A stretch of DNA of 50,000 nt from Symbiodinium natans (taxonomy: Eukaryota; Sar; Dinophyceae; Suessiales; Symbiodiniaceae). Position numbers and translations under genes: made by a program. The first letter of the stretch is position 1. Each line of letters opens with the position of its first letter. The stretch is taken from NCBI GenBank assembly GCA_905221605.1, contig CAJNDS010002387.1, positions 312,501 through 362,500 of the forward strand, written 5' to 3'. The notes below the pieces were generated by a model. The model did not search any database. It was not told the DNA's origin and saw only the letters and a list, made by a program, of their open reading frames with translations. Positions 37,556 through 48,749 of this stretch are shown here, piece by piece.

Positions 37556-37932
37556 CATATACCCACGCTGTTCTTTTCTAGATTTGGTTGTGGGTGAGTG
37601 GGTGGGTTTTGTGGGTGGGTGGGTGCAGGATTTGGGGCTTTCATGCTTTTCCTATGGGTTCAACAGTTCAGGCGTTCGAGTGATTTCCCTGTGGCTTGCA
37701 GCTTGGGGTAGAGAGAATGTTCAGCAGGCTTTGGGTGTGCTTTGGGATTCAGCGAGTCATGTAGGCCCTTGTGATGTTACGCATTTTCCTTTCTTGCGTT
37801 GAGGGTTTATAGGGTTTAAGAGTATCATGTTGAGGAACACTTTTTCTCACCTAGGGAGGACTGGCCTTAGTAGCCGCCCGTTTAGTGTCTAAGGTTGAGG
37901 GTTTAGGGGGTTGGTAGATTGGGGGTTGGCAG

Positions 37933-37978
37933 CAGCTTTGAAGCCAGCAAGGTCTTTGGGATGTCTTGCATCTTCTCT
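37933..37978 (+). CDS. Candidate micro-exon
   Basis: After GTTGGCAG the frame reads SFEASKVFGMSCIFS, next to a TTTAGGG array that begins at 37985. Confidence 0.4.
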
Positions 37979-38093
37979 GTTGGGGTTTAGGGTTTAGGGT
38001 TTAGGGTTTAGGGTTTAGGGTTTAGGGTTTCGGGATCATACCTAGGAATATGTTTCAGAGGGTCTCAGGGCCCTCCTAGGAAGTGTGTGCCAG

Positions 38094-38138
38094 ATTTGCG
38101 GGCGAAGTTGGGGCCCCTTCATTCTCATGGCTCACCAG
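38094..38138 (+). CDS. Candidate micro-exon
   Basis: After GTGTGTGCCAG the frame reads ICGRSWGPFILMAHQ, with a GA donor at 38139. Unrecognised. Confidence 0.4.
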
Positions 38139-38150
38139 GAACAGCTTGGA

Positions 38151-38270
38151 TAGGGTTTAGGGTTTAGGGTTTAGGGTTTAGGGTTTAGGGTTTAGGGTTT
38201 AGGGTTTAGGGTTTAGGGTTTAGGGTTTAGGGTTTAGGGTTTAGGGTTTAGGGTTTAGGGTTTAGGGTTT
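38151..38270 (+). repeat. TTTAGGG array
   Basis: About 17 perfect heptamers. Confidence 0.97.
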
Positions 38271-38315
38271 TCGAAACCAACAAGACCCTTCAAAACTGCA
38301 GCTGCCCTGTAGCCA

Positions 38316-38370
38316 TGCTTGAAGCTTCATGGGTACTTACAAGTGGGGTTAGAAGTGCCATAAATAGTGT
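38316..38370 (+). mobile_element. Partial copy of the CTGCTTGAAGGTTCA family
   Basis: TGCTTGAAGCTTCATGGGTA and the following ACTTACAAGTGGGGTTAGAA resemble the left end of 15495-15616. The right end is missing. Confidence 0.6.
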
Positions 38371-39134
38371 TCTAGCCAACTCAAGCTGTAATTTCCCTAA
38401 ACCTAAACCCCAAACCCCAAACCCTAAACCCTCGACCCTGAGCTCCCACCTGACCTTCGTAGGCCGCACCTACTCCTGCCCTCCCTGGCCCCACCCTGCC
38501 CCGCCTCCCCGTCCCAAGAATTTGGGGTTTAGGGTAGGGGTGACCCATAGAACCCACAAAGAACCATGCCACCCAGCTTACCTCGGCTGTGGCGAATGTG
38601 GCGGCACTTGGTATGGTCTTCAAGGCCTGCATGGGTTTGGAATTTATGGGATGTAGGGTAGTTTAGGGTTGACGGCTTGGTTTCAGGGCTTTTACGGTTT
38701 GAAGGGGGCTGGGGGATTTGGGTGAGGGTGGGCTTCAAGGATTTCAGGGGCTGTGTAAAATTGAGGCGTTATGGTTGTGGGCCCAAAGCTTCAAACCTGC
38801 AACGAGGCCATGGCCCACGAGATCGGGGTTTAGTTTTTTGTATTCTTGTTCACCCGGGTTTCGGGGTGCCAGCCACTTGAAGCGAGCAGGTTTTGGACGA
38901 CGGCAGTTGAAGGGAAGATGACAAAGCCCTAAACAAGCTTCAACCTTGACCACCTAGGGGTTTAGGGTTTAGGGTACCTCGAACGGACGTGACAGCTAGA
39001 CACTCAAACCCGAATCCCGAAGCTCCGAACCCCGCATAAAGACGCTAAACCTTTATCCCCCTAAGCCCTAAAGCCTAAAAAACCCTGAACCCTGAACCCT
39101 AAACCCAACCCCTAAACCCCCAAACCCAGATGTG

Positions 39135-39199
39135 ACTTTGTGAGGCAACTTTCCTGGACGGCCGCACCGTTCCTGTCGCTGTTCTCCAGAAGCAGCTCT
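39135..39199 (+). CDS. Candidate exon
   Basis: After TTTGTGAG the frame reads ATFLDGRTVPVAVLQKQL. The donor is uncertain (GC at 39195 or GA at 39200). Confidence 0.4.
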
Positions 39200-39396
39200 G
39201 AGCACGCGCAGAGAGTCGACGATGTAGCGACTTCTTCACCATACCCACCGCCCTAAACCCTAAACCCTAAACCCTAAACCCTAATACCCTAATACCCTAA
39301 TACCCTAATACCCTAATACCTAAACCTTAGAAAGTCGCCAAGGCTCCTAGCCCTGAGCCCTCAATCACCAAAAGCCCTAAGCACGCGCTGGACTAG

Positions 39397-39481
39397 CCTT
39401 CGGACCAGTCTCCGTCTCACCGATTCGTTTCCGCTATGCGTTGACTTCCACGGTCAACAGCAGCCCTCGTTAGTGAAGAGA
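39397..39481 (+). CDS. Candidate exon with telomere-like donor
   Basis: After CTGGACTAG the frame reads LRTSLRLTDSFPLCVDFHGQ, then QQPSLVKR, and the next bases are GTTTAGGG, which would be the donor. Confidence 0.5.
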
Positions 39482-39562
39482 GTTTAGGGTTAGGGTTTAG
39501 GGTTTAGGGTTTAGGGTTTAGGGTTTAGGGTTTAGGGTTTAGGGTTTAGGGTTGAGGGTTTA
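39482..39562 (+). repeat. TTTAGGG array
   Basis: About eleven heptamers beginning at the possible donor of the preceding exon. Confidence 0.95.
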
Positions 39563-40257
39563 GGTTTCAGGAGTTGCGGGCTTAGCAGTTTCGGGTTTAG
39601 TTTGTTTTTTGGTTTGGACGCCTGGGCTTAGGTGCTGGGTAGGACCCTGAATCCTGTACCTTAACCCTTTATCCTTCACCACACCCGATTAGGGCTAGGG
39701 CCTAGCGGTTTAGGGTTTAACCAGACTGGGAGGGGGTACCCCTGTTTGGGCGGAGACTTCTCCAGAACAGAAGGACTCCTATATCCACCCTTGGTCATAG
39801 GGCTGGTTTGGTGTTTCGCGTCTCTGGCATACTTAGAGTTAAGAGTTTGATGCTCGGGTTTAGGGTTTTCATTGGGTTCAGGGTTTAGGGCGTTGAATAG
39901 GGTTTAGGGTTGAATGTTTAGGGTTTGGGGTTGAAGGGTTTAGGATTGGGTGTGGGTCGGGCAAGGGAGTGGAGGCGAGGGGAGGGGGGGCAGTAAAGAC
40001 ATCCAATATAGCCCCAAACCCTATACCCCCAAGGATCTAGAAATCGGTTACCCCGGTTATTAAGTCTTGAGGGCCAAATACTTACCAACCCCTGAACCCT
40101 CAAGCCTCCTTCAGCTTGAAATTATTCAAAAGTCCAACAACCGAAACTCCCCGAAACTCCTCGAAACTTTCCCCGGACCTGAACCCTGAATAATTTCAAT
40201 TAAACCCTAAGCCCTAAGCCCTAAACCCTAAACCCTAAACCCCCAGCTGTCGGGCAG

Positions 40258-40317
40258 GAAAGTGGCGGGATTCCACTGCTCTGTGCAGCTCTGGAAGTGC
40301 TCGCCGCCTTCCAGCAG
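40258..40317 (+). CDS. Candidate 20-codon exon
   Basis: Exactly 60 bases between GTCGGGCAG and a GC donor. It reads ESGGIPLLCAALEVLAAFQQ, a helix-like pattern. Confidence 0.5.
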
Positions 40318-40367
40318 GCGCGAACCCCGAACCCCGAAGCTACCAGGGTTTATAGGGATAACCCTAA

Positions 40368-40499
40368 ACCCTAAGCCCTGAACCCTGAACCCTAAACCCT
40401 AAACCCTAAACCCTAAACCCTAAATCCTAAATCCTAAACCCTAAGCCCTAAGCCCTAAACCCTAAACCCTAAACCCTAAACCCTAAACCCTAAACCCTA
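40368..40499 (-). repeat. CCCTAAA array
   Basis: About 18 heptamers with CCCTAAG and TCCTAAA variants. Confidence 0.95.
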
Positions 40500-40839
40500 C
40501 CTTATCCGCCTTATACAGCCTAACGCCGGAGCGAGGTGGGGTGGAGGGAAGCCCAGGTCAGGAGCCCGGTGCTGAAGGACACAAAGAAACGAGCAGCCAA
40601 GGGTTTAGGGTTTAGGGTTTGGGGTTTAGGGTTTAATTAGGGTTTAGGGTTTGGGGTTTAGGGTTTAGGGTTTAGGGTTTAGGATTTCGAGTTTCGGGGC
40701 AGACAGAGGGCTGATGTTTTTTTTCCGCGTGTTTATTGTTTTTTTGTTTGTTTTTTTTTTTTTTTTTACGGTTTTAGGTGGGAATAAAGCCCTAACCCTG
40801 AACCCTAAACCCTCAAGCCCACGACAACTTCCTTGACAG

Positions 40840-40888
40840 GCTTGGGAAGAGGCTGGGGGCCCGGCAGACTGTGCGTGTCCACTCGCAG
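40840..40888 (+). CDS. Candidate exon
   Basis: After ACTTCCTTGACAG the frame reads LGKRLGARQTVRVHSQ with a GT donor (CAG|GTTCGA). Basic. Confidence 0.45.
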
Positions 40889-40929
40889 GTTCGATGCCCT
40901 ACCTTTTGTGCCTTTAGGGCTGAGGGAGT

Positions 40930-41035
40930 TCGGGTTTAGGGTTTAGGGTTGAGGGTTTAGGGTTTAGGGTTTAGGGTTTAGGGTTTAGGGTTTAGGGTTT
41001 GGGGTTTGGGGTTTGGGGTTTGGGGTTTAGAGTTG
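40930..41035 (+). repeat. TTTAGGG/TTTGGGG array
   Basis: Normal heptamers followed by a block of GGGGTTT variants. Confidence 0.95.
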
Positions 41036-41069
41036 AGGGCGGTCTTAGCCCTACCTTCGGGGGATCAAG

Positions 41070-41104
41070 GCAGGAGAACCAGCTCATCGTGTCGGCGCTG
41101 CCTG
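41070..41104 (+). CDS. Candidate micro-exon
   Basis: After GGATCAAG the frame reads QENQLIVSALP and meets GTGAGG, a canonical donor. Confidence 0.4.
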
Positions 41105-41524
41105 GTGAGGGCTGTGTTCGGGCTCATGGGCTTACAGGGTTTAGGGTTTAGGGTTTAGGGTTTAGGTTCTAGGGTTTAGGGTTTAGGGTTTAGGGTTTAG
41201 GGTTGCGTCGGGGATCTGTTCGAAGGGGAAGGGCGTCCTTGGGCTTCATGCCGTTGGAAGAACCCCGAGCCTCAAGATTTCCTCAAAGTAGCTCACAGAC
41301 CCTTCAACGACAAGGCTGAGTCCCCATTTCATACTCAACCGCAAGACCTTCAACCCCAAACCCTCCGAAAGCCCCAAGCCCTCAGACTCCGAAGCTACAA
41401 TTCGTTGGGCCCGAGACCCTAAACCCTAAACCCTAAACCCGATTCCCTAAGCCCCTAAACCACAAGGTGCATCGCGACGACCGATGGGTCAGCAGCCTTG
41501 GGAACTCGAGTTTTACCAAGGTGT

Positions 41525-41635
41525 CTTTATATATATGTGTATATGTATATGTATATGTGTATGTGTATGTATATGTATATGTATATGTATGTGTATATGT
41601 GTCTGTTCTATTATATATATATATATATATATATA
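41525..41635 (+). repeat. TATATG/TGTATA microsatellite
   Basis: Hexamer TATATG/TGTGTATA variants and a TA run at 41612-41635. Tyr/Val frames are artefacts. Confidence 0.95.
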
Positions 41636-41939
41636 GTGGTTTGGAAGTGGTGAGGGTTTAGGGTTGAGGGTTGACAGGGATGTGGCTTGGGATGTCAAAG
41701 TGTTTGGGCTGCCTGCGTTCCGCCAGATGCGATCGGGCCAACATTTTGCAGCAACTTGCGCCTGCTTCCTGCTCGCCTCTTATAGGAGTCCTGGTGCATC
41801 CTACGAAGTAACCAATATAAACAAGAAACCTCTGCTTTTGGTGTGTGTGTGTGTGTACCTTCGGAATTTCTTAATTGTTAGGTAAGAAGCAAAATACCCT
41901 CAACATGTTCAGGGCACCCTCATTTCTTACTCAATGTTT

Positions 41940-42070
41940 CGCCCCCCCCCCCCCCCCCCCCGCCCCCCCCCCTCCCCGAAGCAAGAAAATCCAGCCTCTG
42001 AAGTTGCTGATAAAAAGAAGTCCAAGCATTTTTATTTCACAACATCCAGCCCCTCAAAGGCTTAATTTGT

Positions 42071-42107
<37 letters not shown>

Positions 42108-42360
42108 CCCCCGCGGCCGCCCCAAAAATAAAACCACAGTTTGTTATAAGCAAAACCATCCCCTCAATTTCTTCAATTTAAGATCCAGCCCCTCAAACTC
42201 CAAAACACAGAAGGGAATCCAGCCCCCCGATTTCTGAGTTTTTGTGATTTCCCCCCTCCCCCCCAAATGTCTGGGAGGGGGAAAGGACATCCAGCCTCCT
42301 CTGTGTCGAATTTGGGAGTTTGACCTGCTCAACAAGAAATCCGGCCCTTGAATTTCTTGT
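41940..42360 (+). repeat. Degenerate ATCCAGCCCCTCAA repeats with long C runs
   Basis: At least six imperfect copies of ATCCAGCCCCTCAA (for example near 41988, 42045, 42183, 42218 and 42288). Two C runs of 20-30 bases lie at about 41942 and 42074. Frames are not maintained. Confidence 0.7.
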
Positions 42361-42388
42361 TCTTAGTTTGAACCCTAAACCAGTCCAG

Positions 42389-42460
42389 GCTCGTTTCCTT
42401 CCTTTGACCTCTGTGCGGACGACCTCGCGATCCGAGGTTGGGATGCCATCCGTTGGAAGA
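42389..42460 (+). CDS. Candidate exon
   Basis: After AACCAGTCCAG the frame reads SFPSFDLCADDLAIRGWDAI, then RWK, with a GC donor at 42461. Unrecognised. Confidence 0.5.
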
Positions 42461-42479
42461 GCTTTGGGGGCTTAAAGTA

Positions 42480-42665
42480 GGGTTTAGGGTTGGTTTAGGG
42501 TCTAGGGTCTAGGGTCTAGGGTCTAGGGTCTAGGGTCTAGGGTCTAGGGTCTAGGGTCTAGGGTCTAGGGTCTAGGGTCTAGGGTCTAGGGTCTAGGGTC
42601 TAGGGTCTAGGGTTTAGGGTTTAGGGTTTAGGGTTTAGGGTTTAGGGTTGGTTTAGGGTTTAGGG
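42480..42665 (+). repeat. Variant array: 16 GGGTCTA units inside TTTAGGG
   Basis: GGGTCTA from 42498 to 42609 is almost perfect, bordered on both sides by ordinary GGGTTTA. A single T-to-C variant has spread through the block. Confidence 0.97.
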
Positions 42666-42969
42666 TAATTACAGGGTTTAGGGTTTGGAGCTTCAAGTTT
42701 ATAAAGTATTTTGCGGGGCTGCAGCGGGGTCAACAGATTTCGGGATTGGGGTTTTTAGGGTTTAGGGTTTAGGGCACGGGACGTCAAACCATGGCCTTGG
42801 GTCTCCACATGCGGCTGAGAAGGAGCTGGAGCGTAACACTTTTACGCAGTTTTTTGAGGGAATCGCTCTATTACTGTACCTTCCCATAGTGAGGGTTTCG
42901 GGTTTGGGGTTTAGGGACGATCCATCAATGTTATATGCAATAGTGTAATCATTTATATACAACTTCCGA

Positions 42970-43630
42970 CCCTAAACCCTAAACCCTAAACCCTGCTAAA
43001 CCTGCTTGTGGTGCTGGGTGTAGGGCCTAGGTAACCCTTGGTGCTCCTAGGCCCGCAAACCCCAAATTGGGCAGATTCTCTAAAATGCGATCACTTTCTG
43101 GGGATACCACCCTATATGTGAAGGGTACCCCCCAAAAATGGCCATGATTCAGAGAATCTCCCCCCCCCCCCCCCCCCAAAAAAAAAAATCAAAAGCAACC
43201 ACAATGCAATGCAGATGTATAGCTTTGGCAACTTCGTTCTAAACGATTCTGCCCCTAAATATAGAGGGGCCTTCTTACCCCTTCACTACAGCCGTTCTTA
43301 CCCTTGCACTACAGCCGGGTAAGGCGTCAATGCCTCGATAGCGCAGCGTCCCGTGGCCACGGGCTATCACCCCGATGACCTACAACCCTGAACCTATCGG
43401 GCCTCAGCACCCTAAACCCCAAACCCTAAACCCCAAACCCCAAACCCTGAACCCTGAACCCCAGCCCTACTTCTTCAAGACCTCAAACCCACTCAACCAC
43501 GAAGCCCTTAGTTTCTCCAGACCCTATTCCCATAGCTTCACGTCCTAGACTCTACAACCCCTGCGCCCAGGACCTACCTGGCTGCTCGAAGTAAGCATGC
43601 ACAAGGAAAGTCAGAACATGTGTGTTTTTC
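42970..43630. other. Tract-rich stretch, no firm gene
   Basis: Includes a C run then A run (43160-43187), a duplicated CCCTTCACTACAGCCG / CCCTTGCACTACAGCCG pair (43279-43315), CCCTAAA copies, and a weak possible exon near 43345-43390. Confidence 0.4.
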
Positions 43631-43744
43631 CTAGGATGCCCAGTAGTACCCTTATTCCCTTTTTTTGGGGGTTTAGGTTCCCTTCTAAACCCCTTTAAGC
43701 AGAAAAGGGCACCCTTTTTAAGCCTAGGTTGCTGGGCAGCCTAG
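43631..43744. mobile_element. MITE-like unit, CCCAGTA family
   Basis: Third full copy, with the same ends as 5721-5836 and 14211-14325. Confidence 0.8.
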
Positions 43745-43999
43745 TTTTAGATACTATCCCTAAACCCTAAACCCTAAACCCCAAACCCTAAAGGCCCTGA
43801 AACCCTAAAGTCGGCTAGCCCTTAAGGTAGGGTTTCTTAGGGTTTAGGGTTTAGGGTTTAGGGTTTAGGGTTTAGGGTTTAGGGTTTAGGCCCTAAACCC
43901 TGAAGGCCATAAACCCCAAGGCCTTAAACCCCAAACCCACACTCCAAAACCCTAAAACCCTAAACCCTCAACCCTCTTTCTGCTTTTTGTGGTTACACA

Positions 44000-44047
44000 C
44001 CTAAACCCTAAACCCTAAACCCTAAACCCTAAACCCTAAACCCTAAG
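44000..44047 (-). repeat. CCCTAAA array
   Basis: Seven heptamers. Confidence 0.9.
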
Positions 44048-44169
44048 CCCAAAATTCCCTTAAGACTTACTTCGTCGCAACGCGGGAGGCATCCACGTCT
44101 CGACGGCCCGGGGGCCCCGGTATTCGCTCAAGCAGGGGCAGCTCATAGGGCGTTAAGGGTTCAGGGTTT

Positions 44170-44320
44170 AGGGTTTGGGGTTTTAGGGCTTTAGGGTTTT
44201 AGGGTTTTAGGGTTTTAGGGTTTTAGGGTTTTAGGGTTTTAGGGTTTTAGGGTTTCAGGGTTTCAGGGTTTCAGGGTTTTAGGGTTTTAGGGTTTTAGGG
44301 TTTTAGGGTTTTAGAGTTTG
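44170..44320 (+). repeat. TTTTAGGG octamer array with TTTCAGGG block
   Basis: About 16 octamers with three internal TTTCAGGG units. The opposite-orientation octamer array at 13889 has a different internal variant. Confidence 0.95.
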
Positions 44321-44819
44321 GGCTTTAGGGCTTGACGGTTTAAGGCATTCAGGTTCAGCTGCGGTCGGGATATAGGGTTAGGGCGTGAGGGAATGCGACC
44401 TCTTGAATTTAGAGAGCTCTGTAGGCCTGCAAGCTTATGCAGGTTGGCAGTACTTCGGGGTCAGCTTACATATATTCATACATATACATATACATATACA
44501 TATATATATATGCAATGCCATACCTAGCGTGCCCTGGTAAGCTCCCGGATCCCAATGCCACACTGAGGGAACGTTAGCAATGCATGGCGCCAAGGTTTGG
44601 GCCTTTAGACCCTATACCCCACACCCCTAAACCCTAAACCCTACACCCCACAATTCGAGCTTAAGACAGTAGAAGCCGGCCTGAGCAATGAGTTCTCGAC
44701 TCCGAAGCTAGACCCCTGAACCCTCGAGCTCGTTTCGGGTTTAGGGTTTAAGGTGGTTGCGACTAGTTCCAGTTTCGGGTAGAACTGGCTGCCTTTTTTG
44801 GGGGGCTATTTGAGGCGGT

Positions 44820-44892
44820 TTAAGGTTTAGGGTTTAGGGTTTAGAGTTTAGGGTTTAGGGTTTAGGGTTTAGGGTTTAGGGTTTAGGGTTAA
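44820..44892 (+). repeat. TTTAGGG array
   Basis: About ten heptamers. The island after it (44893-44990) is open in one frame but has no clear boundaries. Confidence 0.9.
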
Positions 44893-45257
44893 GGGTGCTT
44901 CCGGGTGCCCGAAGGTCGCCCCCATGCATTGCTAGAGGGTGGTCGACGTCGCAACGATATTCCTCAAAATCAGTTGCCACTGGAAGCCCCCATTTAGGGG
45001 ACACCCTGAGCCCGATTAAGCCTGAGCCTCTAAACGCCAAAACCTTACAAGGACATAGCCCCTAAAGCCTAAATCCCATGAAGCTGAAACTCCGAACCCT
45101 TTAAAGCCCTAAACCCTAAGCCCTGTAAAACCTCAACACCAAACCCTTCTAAGCCCTAAACCCTAAACCCTAAACCCTAAACCCCAAACCCTAAACCCCA
45201 AACCCCAAACCCTAAACCCAAAACCCCAAACCCTAAACCCCAAACCCCAAACCCCAG

Positions 45258-45340
45258 AAGCCGGAGCCTCGAACTTACAACCTGCCCAGGCGCAGGTTCA
45301 CCCCGCGACGGTCGTTGCCGTGAAGGCCACCGAGTTTTAA
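45258..45340 (+). CDS. Candidate terminal exon with stop
   Basis: After AAACCCCAG the frame reads AGASNLQPAQAQVHPATVVA, then VKATEF and TAA. It is a possible 3' end of the gene whose exons lie upstream. No poly(A) signal is expected to be recognisable in this lineage. Confidence 0.4.
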
Positions 45341-45344
45341 TCGC

Positions 45345-45960
45345 TTCCATATCTAGGGCTTAGGGATGTCTAGGGTTTAGGCTTTAGGGCTTAGGGATGT
45401 CTAGGGTTCAAGGTTTAGGGTTTAGGGCTTAGGGATGTCTAGGGTTTCGGGTTTACTTTGTCATAGTTGGGTGCCATTTTACATTTTTAAGGGTACTTAA
45501 ACCTCCTAAGGCATAACAATCTATTTTATAGTATTACCCCAACCATGAACTAGCTTAGGGTTTTTGAGTTCAGGGCTTAAGGCATGTTTCGGGTTTCGAG
45601 TTGAGGGTTGAGGTTTGAGAGTTTAGAACTTCGGGATGCTTAGGGTTGCGGGTTGAGGGTTTAGGATGCTTAGAGTTCAGGGTTTAGGGTTTAGGGTTCT
45701 GGGCTTAGGGTTGAGGGTTTAGGCTCAGGGATGTTTAGGGTTTAGGGTTTCGGGTTCTGGGCTCAACCCGACTTTGGGATGCTTGGGGTTTAGGGGGCCT
45801 ACTTTCCTCGCACCTAAGCACGAAAGAAGCCTTTACCAACCGACTCCCAGCCTCAAGTCTTGAACCCCAATCCCTGAATGAACTAACCTCAGGCTATCCC
45901 TAAACCCTAAACCCTAAACCCTAAACCCTAAACCCTAAACCCTAAACCCTAAACCCTAAG
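45345..45960. other. Degenerate TTTAGGG region ending in CCCTAAA array
   Basis: Units such as GGGATGTCTAGGGTTTAGG repeat three times (45356-45442). A clean CCCTAAA array occupies 45898-45959. No exon is supported. Confidence 0.6.
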
Positions 45961-45969
45961 ATACCGCAG

Positions 45970-46018
45970 CGCCTCCACACCAAGCCGAGATAGACGTACT
46001 TCTTCGGAGGGAATCGGG
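45970..46018 (+). CDS. Candidate micro-exon
   Basis: After GATACCGCAG the frame reads APPHQAEIDVLLRRES, with a GT donor at 46019. Confidence 0.35.
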
Positions 46019-46171
46019 GTGCCCTTCTCTAGTCAGCACCTCCGGCTTCGGGTCTGAGTCTCTCTGGCTTGTTTTATATTTTTCTAGTCCCATGTTCTTG
46101 CACGCTGATAAGCCTAAACCCTAAACCTAGACCCTAAACCCTAAACCCTAAACCCTAAACCGATGATGCAG

Positions 46172-46235
46172 GCAAGTGGCTGATCGTCCAGGCGCAGAGA
46201 CGAGAATTCGCTTCTGATAGCTCGGAATCTTGCAG
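46172..46235 (+). CDS. Candidate exon
   Basis: After GATGATGCAG the frame reads KWLIVQAQRREFASDSSESC with a GT donor (CAG|GTGCAG). Polar and unrecognised. Confidence 0.45.
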
Positions 46236-46313
46236 GTGCAGCACTCGACAGCCAGAGAATACGCGAACCATTCTAAGGGCTTTGGGGTTTAGGGTTTGTT
46301 ATATGGGCATCAT

Positions 46314-46414
46314 GGGCCCTTAATGGTCTCTTACCTCCTCGAAAGGGTTCTGATGTATGGGTCCGGCCCTTGGATTGTATAGGGTAGAAGAGGGGTGTAT
46401 ACGGGGTCCCCCTT
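46314..46414. repeat. Dispersed repeat copy, partner at 49898-50000
   Basis: GGGCCCTT, ACCTCCT..AAAGGGTTC, GATGT.TGGG and GGGGTCCCC occur in the same order in both places. Confidence 0.7.
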
Positions 46415-46419
46415 TAAGG

Positions 46420-48390
46420 GCCCATACGAATCATGCAGGGGACGTGTAACGACCCTAAGAACCATCAAGATACACCGGTTCGGTTCGACTTGTACGCGCA
46501 CCTCGATGTGATATTCTGTCCGATGTTTCAAGATGAGTGACGCATCCTGCAATGTAAGGTTTTGCGGGGCCAGGCTCAATTTCCACCAGGGGCAATGCCG
46601 GAAAGGCTGTTCCGCGTGGCTCGTGACGAGGTATGAACGCCGAACCGGCCGGTTCTTCTGTGCCTCGACTTCTTGGGAGAATGTCATATTTAAATTAATT
46701 AGCCTCTTGGCATGCCCACTGAGCAAGATGTGAAGTGACAAGCCCTCAACCTAAACCAGAGCAAGCACCTTGCTCGCTTGGGCAGTTTCACCCCAACCGT
46801 GTCAGTGGTATCGCTATGTACACCTTAAAGCCTAAACTTTCGGGGAATGTCAAGAACATAGGAAGCAGGATCCCCTGTGCACCCCAGCCCCCGAGCGAAA
46901 ATCCTCAACATGATGCCAAGAATATCCAGCCCTTCAGGTTTTCGATGAATACCAACACGGCACATGTACAGTACATGTTTGTTTTCCTGAGCCGCACAGT
47001 CGCAAGGCGGATCCTGATCTCCAAAAACCACGTCACGCCCTATTCCTTCGACCAATACTACAATACACGCCGAAAAAGTCAAATCCTAAACCCCCAAAAC
47101 CTTAAGCCTTAAACCTTCAAAGCCTTAAACCTTAAACCATTAAGCCTTCAACCTTAAATCCTAAACCTTATAACCCGAAACGGATCCACCCTGCCTATGG
47201 GGAGCGCGCAGTTTTTCAGGCTGTAGGGCCTGAGGGGATAAGTGCCCGTGAAGCCGTGCTTCGTTCAGGGGGTTCTGGGTACACCCCTAAACCCTGAAAA
47301 CCCTATATGACCGTATAGAACCCGATATCTCCCTGTGTAACCCGATATAGCCCTATAAAATTTATAAAAGGCCCTAAATCCCACTGCCTCAAACTGTGAC
47401 AATTTTCCCAGCAAGTAGTAGGTGATTGGGGTCCCGAGTAGGGGTGTCCCCCACACGGCCGGACACGAACCCCTATAGGGCCAAACCCTAAACCCTAAAC
47501 CCTAAACCCTAAACCCCAGGTCCTAAAGCCTCCAAGCCCTAGGATCCTCGAGCCTAGGGCTCTAACCCCTGAACCTGAAATCCTAAACCCTATAGAGCTC
47601 TAACCCTCCACATCAGGGGGGCTTTAAAGGTACAGCAAGGAGCCCTTAAACCCCAAACCCTATAGAGCTCGAACCCTTCACAACAGGTACAGCAAGGAGC
47701 CCTTAAACCCTAAGCCCTATAGAGCTCTAACCCTTCACATCAGGGGGGGGGGGGGGGGGCTAGAAAGGTCAAAGATTCGAAGGCTCACGGCCCTCACGGC
47801 AAGGAGCTGTCGACTACCAGGGTTGATGCTCGACCAGACGGGAGCTGCAGGGTTCTCACTTCTTGGGGGTTGTTTAAGGGGTTCTAAAAGGGGTTCTAAA
47901 AGGGGTTCTAAAAGGGGGTTTTAAGGGGTTTTTGAGGGTTTTTGAGGGGTTTTTAAGAGGTTTTAAGGGGTTTAAGTGGTTTGTGAGGTTTACGGGTTTA
48001 AGGTTTAAGGTTTAAGGGTTTAGGGGGGCGGGGGGGGGCGGGGGCGGTCGATTACGCAGAACGCGTATATAGGGGTTTGTAGGGGTTATAGGGGTTATGG
48101 GGTTATAGGGGTTTTAGGGGTTATAGGGTTTGGGGTTTCGGAGGGCTACTCGGAAAGCTAGGAAGCCTTGTATCCTAAACCCCGCATCCGTCCTGAGGGT
48201 TTAGGGCTCAGGGCTTAGGGTTCGGTGTCTTGTCATGAAGCCCCATATGAAACCCCCCTAAACCCCCTATATAAACCCCACCAACACCCCCCATGTAAAC
48301 CCCGCCCCCTAAACCCTAAACCCTAAACCCTAAACCCTAAACCCTAAAGCCCCTAATGCAAACTGTAGGCTTGCGGGGGGGAAGGTGCAG
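46420..48390. other. Long stretch without a supported gene
   Basis: Contains a 125-codon open frame at 46735-47109 with ordinary composition but no recognised domain. Other contents: tandem 60-70 base units with CCCTATAGAGCTC.AACCCT (47585-47750), a G run (47742-47759), GGTTCTAAAAGGG and GGGGTTATA repeats (47876-48130) and CCCTAAA copies. Confidence 0.4.
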
Positions 48391-48440
48391 CGCCCAACCG
48401 GTCAAAGCCATGAACCAGCAGGGCCTGACTTCGGGCCGAG
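48391..48440 (+). CDS. Candidate micro-exon
   Basis: After GGAAGGTGCAG the frame reads AQPVKAMNQQGLTSGR. The donor is uncertain (GA at 48441). Confidence 0.35.
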
Positions 48441-48749
48441 GACAGCGACGAGCATTTTCAAAAAAAAGTGCTGGGTTTTTAGGGTTTCGGGTTTAGGGTT
48501 TAGGGTTTGGGGTTTAGGGTTTAGGGTTTGGGGTTTGGGGTTTAGGGTTTAGGACTTAGGGTTTATAGGGTTTAGGGTTTGGGTTTAGGGCTCAGGGTTC
48601 ATGGGGCTTAGGGTTCACGTTTTACAGTTGGTTAGGGGCTGGCGCGCGCTGTTGCCCCAGAAGCCTAAACCCGAAGACCGACAAGGATCCTAAAAGCCCT
48701 GAAGGATCCCCATTATCCATCCTAACACCCTAACCCTAAGTGCCCAAAG

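Noticed and set aside
37167-37802. Frames rich in Tyr/Val/Cys and His/Thr
   Set aside because: Translations of CATA, CA and TA microsatellites.
46735-47109. 125-codon plus-strand frame
   Set aside because: Ordinary composition, but no recognised domain, no convincing splice sites, and its end runs into degenerate CCCTAAA; left as uncertain.
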